The translations under genes and the position numbers were made by a program. Positions 6,704 to 10,332 of a stretch of 10,332 nt of DNA are shown here, one piece after another. The notes beneath the pieces were generated by a model, which searched no databases, was not told the DNA's origin, and saw nothing but the letters and a program-made list of their open reading frames with translations. Origin of the DNA: an uncultured Solirubrobacter sp. (GTDB taxonomy: Bacteria; Actinomycetota; Thermoleophilia; Solirubrobacterales; Solirubrobacteraceae); the NCBI GenBank assembly GCA_937871635.1, contig CALMNS010000625.1, forward strand, positions 1 to 10,332, given 5' to 3'. Positions within the stretch are counted from its first letter, which is position 1. The number at the start of each line of letters is the position of its first letter.

Positions 6704-6744
6704 ATTTTTAGGCTAGCAACAACTTTGGATAAGGATGGTGTGGC
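6684..6744. promoter_or_regulatory. Divergent cupredoxin/multicopper oxidase promoter region with inverted repeat
   Basis: Only 41 bp (6704-6744) separate the two divergent start codons, an AT-rich island in a GC-rich block. On the plus strand, TTGCTA (6685-6690), an 18-bp spacer and TAGGCT (6709-6714) make a plausible -35/-10 pair for the oxidase operon. On the minus strand TAGCCT (6715-6710) sits six bases before the cupredoxin ATG. The two candidate -10 elements overlap. A perfect 7-bp inverted repeat, GTTGCTA (6684-6690) and TAGCAAC (6714-6720), brackets the region. The stretch TTAGGCTA (6708-6715) resembles half of the IdeR/DtxR-type box, but the other half is not conserved. AAGGA at 6731-6735 is the ribosome binding site for the oxidase. 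Confidence 0.45.
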
Positions 6745-7788
6745 TTGAGAATCGACCGACGGCAGCTTTTGGGCGGCGGCGCGCTCGCGGCAGCGGGAGC
6801 GCTGACCGCGCTGAACCCCCACGGCGACCGGGCCCGCGCGCAGGCCTCGTCGTCCGGCTCCAGCATGGGTCATGGCGGCGCTAAGGGTCACGGCGGCGGC
6901 GCGGCGGGGGCGACGATGCGCAAGGGCGCGAGGGTCGACCATCGCGCCAATGGCTTCAACCCGACCGACGTTCTCCGCGACTTCGACCCGGGCCGCACGA
7001 GGCGACTGGCGAGCGGGCGGACCCTGCGCGAGTGGGAGATCGTCGCCGCGGACAAGGAGGTCGAGATCGCGCCGGGGATCAAGTACCCCGCCTGGACGTT
7101 CAACGGCCGCATGCCGGGGCCCACGCTGCGCGCTCGTGAAGGCGACCGGCTGCGGATCCGGTTCGTCAACGGCTCCGAGCACCCGCACACGATGCACTTC
7201 CACGGCATCCACACGGCCGAGATGGACGGGGTGCCGGAGATCGGCGCGGGTCTTATCGAGCCCGGTCAAAGCACGGTCTACGAGTTCGACGCCGACCCGT
7301 TCGGCATGCACCTGTACCACTGCCACGCCGGCCCGTTGGCCGAGCACATCGCCCGCGGCATGTACGGCGCCTTCATCGTCGACCCCAAGCAGGGACGGGA
7401 GGAAGCCGACGAGCTCATGATGATGATGAATGGGTTCAACACGAACTTCGACGCCGAGGGCAACCAGGTCTACGCCGTCAATTCGATCGCCTTCCACTAC
7501 GTCGACGAGCCGGTCCGGGTCCGGCGCGGGGAGCTGGTGCGGATCTACCTGGCCAATATCCTCGAGTACGACCCCATCAACTCCTTCCACCTGCACGGCA
7601 ACTTCTTCGAGTTCTTCCCGACCGGGACACGACTCGAGCCCACCGAGTTCACCGACACCATCGCCATGGTTCAGGGCCAGCGCGGGATCCTCGAGCTTCG
7701 GTTCCCGCACAAGGGACCCTTCATGTTCCACGCTCACAAGACCGAGTTCGCCGACCTCGGTTGGATGGGCTTCTTCGAGGTCGTCTGA
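6745..7788 (+). CDS. Two-domain multicopper oxidase, Tat-exported
   Basis: The 347-residue protein should oxidise a metal or organic substrate with reduction of O2 outside the membrane. The TTG at 6745 is the only in-frame start after a stop at 6730, and AAGGA lies nine bases upstream. A Tat signal (DRRQLLGGG) is followed by a Gly/His/Met-rich linker (residues ~35-60). Domain 1 has the type 1 copper set His148, Cys193, His201 and Met206. The four HxH pairs for the trinuclear cluster are all present: 151/153, 192/194, 282/284 and 329/331. Domain 2 has HAH, not HCH, so it lacks a type 1 site; this is the arrangement I recall for type C two-domain oxidases. The stop overlaps the ZIP gene as TGATG. 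Laccase-like, ferroxidase, cuprous oxidase and Mn oxidase activities are all possible. Nitrite reductase is less likely, because all eight cluster histidines are kept. Confidence 0.92.
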   Translation: MRIDRRQLLGGGALAAAGALTALNPHGDRARAQASSSGSSMGHGGAKGHGGGAAGATMRKGARVDHRANGFNPTDVLRDFDPGRTRRLASGRTLREWEIVAADKEVEIAPGIKYPAWTFNGRMPGPTLRAREGDRLRIRFVNGSEHPHTMHFHGIHTAEMDGVPEIGAGLIEPGQSTVYEFDADPFGMHLYHCHAGPLAEHIARGMYGAFIVDPKQGREEADELMMMMNGFNTNFDAEGNQVYAVNSIAFHYVDEPVRVRRGELVRIYLANILEYDPINSFHLHGNFFEFFPTGTRLEPTEFTDTIAMVQGQRGILELRFPHKGPFMFHAHKTEFADLGWMGFFEVV

Positions 7789-9011
7789 TGGAAGCGGCAA
7801 CCCGTTCCCATCCGCCGGTCGACTCACCCCAGACCTCACGGCACCGCGTGCCCGTCTGGGCGCTGGCAGCCATCCCGCTCGCCCTCATCGTCGCCGCGCT
7901 CGCCGCGCTGCTCACCGTGGGCGGCGACACCCTCGGTGAGCGGCTCGGCCCGCCGGTGGAGGAGATCGCCGTCGAGCGCACCGTCCTGCGCCCGGGCGAG
8001 ATCGAGCTCACCGTGCGTAACATGGGACCCGACGCCGTCACCGTCGGCCAGGTGTTCGTCAACGACACCTACGTCGACTATCGCACGACCGGCGCGACGA
8101 TCGGCCGTCGCGCGGCCGAGACGCTCACCTTGGACTATCCCTGGCAGGCCGACTCGCCGTACCTGGTCACCGTGGTCAGCGCGACCGGCGCCACCACGGA
8201 GCACGAGATCCCCGTCGCCGTGGAGACCCCGTCGGCGGACGGCGGCTTCTACGGGCTGATGGCCCTGCTCGGCGTCTACGTCGGGGTCATCCCCGTCGCG
8301 CTCGGCATGCTCTTCCTGCCCCTGCTGCGCCGCGTGCGCGAGCACTGGATCCGCTTCTTCATGGCGGTCACCGTCGGGCTCCTCGGGTTCCTCGCCGCCG
8401 ACGCCTACCTCGAAGGCACCGAGATCGCCGAGGCCGGGACGGGCGCCTTCGGCGGCGCGAAGCTCCTGTTCATCGGCGCGGGCGCCGCCTACCTCGGCCT
8501 CGTCGCACTCGACCGGTTCCTGCGGGCGCGCAGCGAGCGAGCCCGGACGACCGGAGCGAGCCCCTTCCAGCTCGCGCTGCTCATCGCGATCGGGATCGGC
8601 CTGCACAACCTCGGCGAGGGACTGGCGATCGGCTCCGCCTACGCCATCGGCGAGCTGGCGCTCGGCGCTTTCCTGGTGTTCGGCTTCGCGTTGCACAACA
8701 CCACCGAAGGGCTGGCCATCGTCGCTCCCTTGAGTGCGCATCGGCACCCATCGCCGGCCCGCCTCGCGGCGCTCGGGCTCATCGCCGGCGCTCCGGCGAT
8801 CCTCGGCGCCTTCATCGGCGCGTCGGCGTACAACCCCGAGCTCGCCGCCCTCTTGATCGGGGCGGGGATCGGCGCCATCGTCCAGGTCATCGTGCAGCTC
8901 GTCCCCGCCATCCGCGACCGTGCCGGCCGCGCCCTGTACCCCGCGAGCGTCGGCGGGATCCTCACCGGTGTCGCCGTCCTCTACCTGACCGGCCTCCTCC
9001 TGAGCACGTGA
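7788..9011 (+). CDS. ZIP-family divalent metal transporter with N-terminal extracytoplasmic beta domain
   Basis: The 407-residue membrane protein should carry Zn(II), Mn(II) or Fe(II). The ATG at 7788 overlaps the oxidase stop by one base. After a short cytoplasmic N-terminus, one helix (residues ~21-45) leads to a ~100-residue segment of alternating hydrophobic strands (about 53-150), reading like an Ig/cupredoxin-type sandwich but without copper ligands. A run of helices then forms the ZIP core (152-407). The two hallmark metal-site motifs are intact: HNLGEG with His273 and Glu277, and HNTTEG with His303 and Glu307. No His-rich cytoplasmic loop is present. Ordinary bacterial ZIPs of the ZupT type are ~260 residues, so the first ~150 residues are an addition. 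Being cotranscribed with an oxidase and a metalloregulator supports a metal homeostasis role. Direction and metal are not proved. Confidence 0.9.
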   Translation: MEAATRSHPPVDSPQTSRHRVPVWALAAIPLALIVAALAALLTVGGDTLGERLGPPVEEIAVERTVLRPGEIELTVRNMGPDAVTVGQVFVNDTYVDYRTTGATIGRRAAETLTLDYPWQADSPYLVTVVSATGATTEHEIPVAVETPSADGGFYGLMALLGVYVGVIPVALGMLFLPLLRRVREHWIRFFMAVTVGLLGFLAADAYLEGTEIAEAGTGAFGGAKLLFIGAGAAYLGLVALDRFLRARSERARTTGASPFQLALLIAIGIGLHNLGEGLAIGSAYAIGELALGAFLVFGFALHNTTEGLAIVAPLSAHRHPSPARLAALGLIAGAPAILGAFIGASAYNPELAALLIGAGIGAIVQVIVQLVPAIRDRAGRALYPASVGGILTGVAVLYLTGLLLST

Positions 9012-9715
9012 TGATGGCCGCCGTCCGCGAGCCGCGGCCCTCGGAGGCCATCGAGGACTACGCCAAGGCGATCTACGCGCTCGGGCGGCGCGGTGACGGG
9101 ACGGTCTCGACCAACGCGCTCGCGGAGCGCCTCGGCGTGAGCGCCGGAGCCGTCTCGGGGACGATCAAGCGGCTCGCCGAGCGAGGGCTGGCAGAGCACG
9201 AGCCCTACCACGGCGTCCGCCTCACCCCGGAAGGGGAGCGCGTGGCCCTGTCGGTCATGCGCCACCACCGGCTGCTCGAGCTCTACCTCGCCGAGCACCT
9301 CGGCGTCCCCTGGGACCGGGTGCACCAAGAGGCCGAGGCGCTCGAGCACGTCATCTCCGAGGACCTCCAGGCACGGATCGTCGCCAAGCTCGGCAACCCG
9401 ACCCACGACCCGCACGGGGACCCGATCCCAGACGCCGACCTCGTCATCGACGAAGGCACGACCCGCAACCTGGCGGACCTGCAGGTCGGCGAACGCGGCC
9501 GCTTCGTGCGCGTGTCCGACGCCGACCCCGAGATGCTGCGCTACCTCGACGGACGCGGCATCGCCCTCGGGGGCGAGCTCGAGGTCGTCGACCGTCAACC
9601 GTTTGACGGCCCCTTGACCGTCCGCTTCGGCACCGAGGAGCACGTCCTCGGAGGCGGACTGACACGCGCGATGCGCATCGAGACGACCGACCGGCAGGTC
9701 TCTGACGAGCCGTGA
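9011..9715 (+). CDS. DtxR/MntR-family metal-dependent transcriptional regulator
   Basis: The 234-residue protein has the family's three parts: winged helix-turn-helix (residues ~11-75, with ALAERLGVSAGAVSGTIKRL as the recognition region), dimerisation domain (~76-140) and a C-terminal SH3/FeoA-like domain (~153-228). Aligning by eye to DtxR, His86, Glu90 and His105 match its His79, Glu83 and His98. Glu109 replaces Cys102, Glu112 and His113 match Glu105 and His106, and Asp16 replaces Met10. Asp and Glu at the Met10 and Cys102 positions are what MntR uses, suggesting Mn(II) sensing, though Lys19 replaces MntR's Glu11. Starts at GTG 9008, ATG 9011 and ATG 9014 are in tandem; I use 9011, which overlaps the ZIP stop (TGATG). 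With metal bound it would probably repress its own operon. Confidence 0.92.
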   Translation: MMAAVREPRPSEAIEDYAKAIYALGRRGDGTVSTNALAERLGVSAGAVSGTIKRLAERGLAEHEPYHGVRLTPEGERVALSVMRHHRLLELYLAEHLGVPWDRVHQEAEALEHVISEDLQARIVAKLGNPTHDPHGDPIPDADLVIDEGTTRNLADLQVGERGRFVRVSDADPEMLRYLDGRGIALGGELEVVDRQPFDGPLTVRFGTEEHVLGGGLTRAMRIETTDRQVSDEP

Positions 9716-10034
9716 GCTTCTCCCGTCGTCATGTGGCTGCCGGCGACGGAATCCGTGGGCATCCCGCCCTGGCCACGGGAGCCGCCGTGGCAATCACCGG
9801 CGGCAGCGACCACGGGCCGCCGCAGGCGCTCGCGAACGCGGCTTCAAGGCGTCGGCCGGAAGCATCCGGTAGACCATGACCGGGACTAGAGAGGCGCGAG
9901 ACGTTGTCGATTCGGCGTCCCGCATCGTACGGACGAGGGGGCGTGCTGGCGATCACGGCGGGCCCGCGACCATGGGCATCGCGGCGCGGCGCGTCTCCTG
10001 ACTCGTCGCGCCGCCTGTCTGGTCTGTTGGTCGT
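9716..10034. other. 319-bp convergent gap
   Basis: No intact gene is visible between the regulator stop and the stop of the convergent terminal gene. The first part contains an inverted pair CCGTGG (9753-9758) and CCACGG (9773-9778). The middle (9787-9872) has a faint, frameshifted resemblance to the nucleotide-binding start of a short-chain dehydrogenase. The last part contains the GC-rich hairpin at 9986-10014. Open frames on the minus strand here give Arg/Pro/Ala-rich products without domains. Confidence 0.55.
9986..10014. terminator. Candidate bidirectional terminator hairpin
   Basis: GCGGCGCG (9986-9993) pairs perfectly with CGCGCCGC (10007-10014) around a 13-base loop. On the plus strand it is followed by a T-containing but not T-pure stretch (TGTCTGGTCTGTTGG). 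It sits between two convergent genes, 270 bp after the regulator and 20 bp beyond the end of the ferritin-like gene, so it could stop transcription from both sides. The absence of a proper U-tract is common in GC-rich genomes and lowers confidence. Confidence 0.4.
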
Positions 10035-10332
10035 CTAGTTGATCGTGATCGTGTTGACGTCCGGGTCCGTGGGGGTGCGGGCGGCCACCTCGCCGTACTG
10101 GAACGCCGTGCCCGGCATGCTGCCGGGCTTGCCGAAGCCGAAGCCCGCAGACTCAAGGACGGTGACGGCGTCCGTGATCCTTGCGAAACCGGGCTGGCCG
10201 GTGGTGGGCAGGCCGGGGACCTGCTCGGGCTGCCGGAACTTGGCGTACGCGCGGTCGTTGCCGAGCTTGCCCAGCGACTGCAGGGCGAGGGCACGGTGGA
10301 CCGCCTCGGTGGCCATGATCTCGGCGGTGTAG
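10035..10332 (-). CDS. Probable ferritin-like protein, C-terminal part (5'-truncated by window end)
   Basis: The minus-strand frame is open from the window edge to a TAG at 10037-10035, giving 98 visible residues. The ATG at 10316-10314 is probably internal, because coding continues upstream with YTAEI. The first visible residues form a helix with an E-x-x-H pair (ATEAVHRALALQSL), as in the last helix of ferritin-like iron or di-metal proteins. The rest is a tail rich in Gly/Pro/Thr (AGFGFGKPGSMPGTAFQYGE, ending RTPTDPDVNTITIN). I associate this kind of tail with actinobacterial exported ferritin_2-type or desiccation-related proteins, from memory. The ligand helices that would prove it lie outside the window. 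It converges on the oxidase-ZIP-regulator operon and is not part of it. Confidence 0.5.
   Translation of the reverse strand, partial: YTAEIMATEAVHRALALQSLGKLGNDRAYAKFRQPEQVPGLPTTGQPGFARITDAVTVLESAGFGFGKPGSMPGTAFQYGEVAARTPTDPDVNTITIN

Noticed and set aside
6703..6721. Full IdeR/DtxR box in the divergent promoter
   Set aside because: TTAGGCTA matches half of the recalled 19-bp consensus, but only about 11 of 19 positions agree overall, so I report it only as a weak resemblance.
6688..7839. 383-codon minus-strand frame over the multicopper oxidase
   Set aside because: Antisense shadow of the oxidase. It lacks motifs and would run through the divergent promoter region.
10109..10130. GC-rich hairpin CCCGGCA / TGCCGGG
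   Set aside because: It lies inside the ferritin-like coding region and is explained by codon content; no sign of a regulatory role.
1..10332. CRISPR arrays, tRNA or rRNA genes, insertion sequences
   Set aside because: No regularly spaced repeats, cloverleaf-like segments, rRNA signatures or transposase motifs were found in any part of the window.

Overview
The window looks like chromosomal DNA from a GC-rich actinobacterium. The third-position G/C bias is strong, GTG and TTG serve as starts, genes in operons overlap by a few bases, and the Arg/Cys-rich secreted protease resembles proteins I associate with deep-branching lineages such as Thermoleophilia. The lineage is an inference from style; there is no rRNA or marker gene to test it.

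Layout. Positions 1-2632 hold a tightly overlapping plus-strand operon: a 5'-truncated membrane-anchored extracytoplasmic protein, an ABC-2 type ATPase and its NosY-like permease. A 308-bp gap follows, holding only a doubtful small ORF behind a very strong ribosome binding site. Positions 2941-4233 encode a secreted trypsin-fold serine protease with an intact catalytic triad. The next 245 bp may encode a 46-residue single-helix membrane peptide. Positions 4479-5783 (minus) encode an MFS permease of the ribitol/arabinitol (RbtT/DalT/CsbX) type.

Positions 5784-6292 have no intact gene. They hold a C-terminal remnant of a membrane protein, a 28-bp site organised like a XerC/XerD (dif-type) core, and an 18-bp direct repeat copied from the neighbouring cupredoxin gene. 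This looks like a past recombination junction.

Positions 6293-9715 form the most interesting block. A blue-copper lipoprotein (minus) is divergently arranged, 41 bp away, from a plus-strand operon of three overlapping genes: a Tat-exported two-domain multicopper oxidase, a ZIP-family divalent metal transporter carrying an extra extracytoplasmic beta domain, and a DtxR/MntR-family regulator whose visible metal ligands are MntR-like. My reading is a self-regulated unit that couples extracytoplasmic copper redox chemistry to Mn(II), Fe(II) or Zn(II) transport. The window ends, after a 319-bp gap with a candidate terminator, in the C-terminal part of a convergent gene that is probably ferritin-like.
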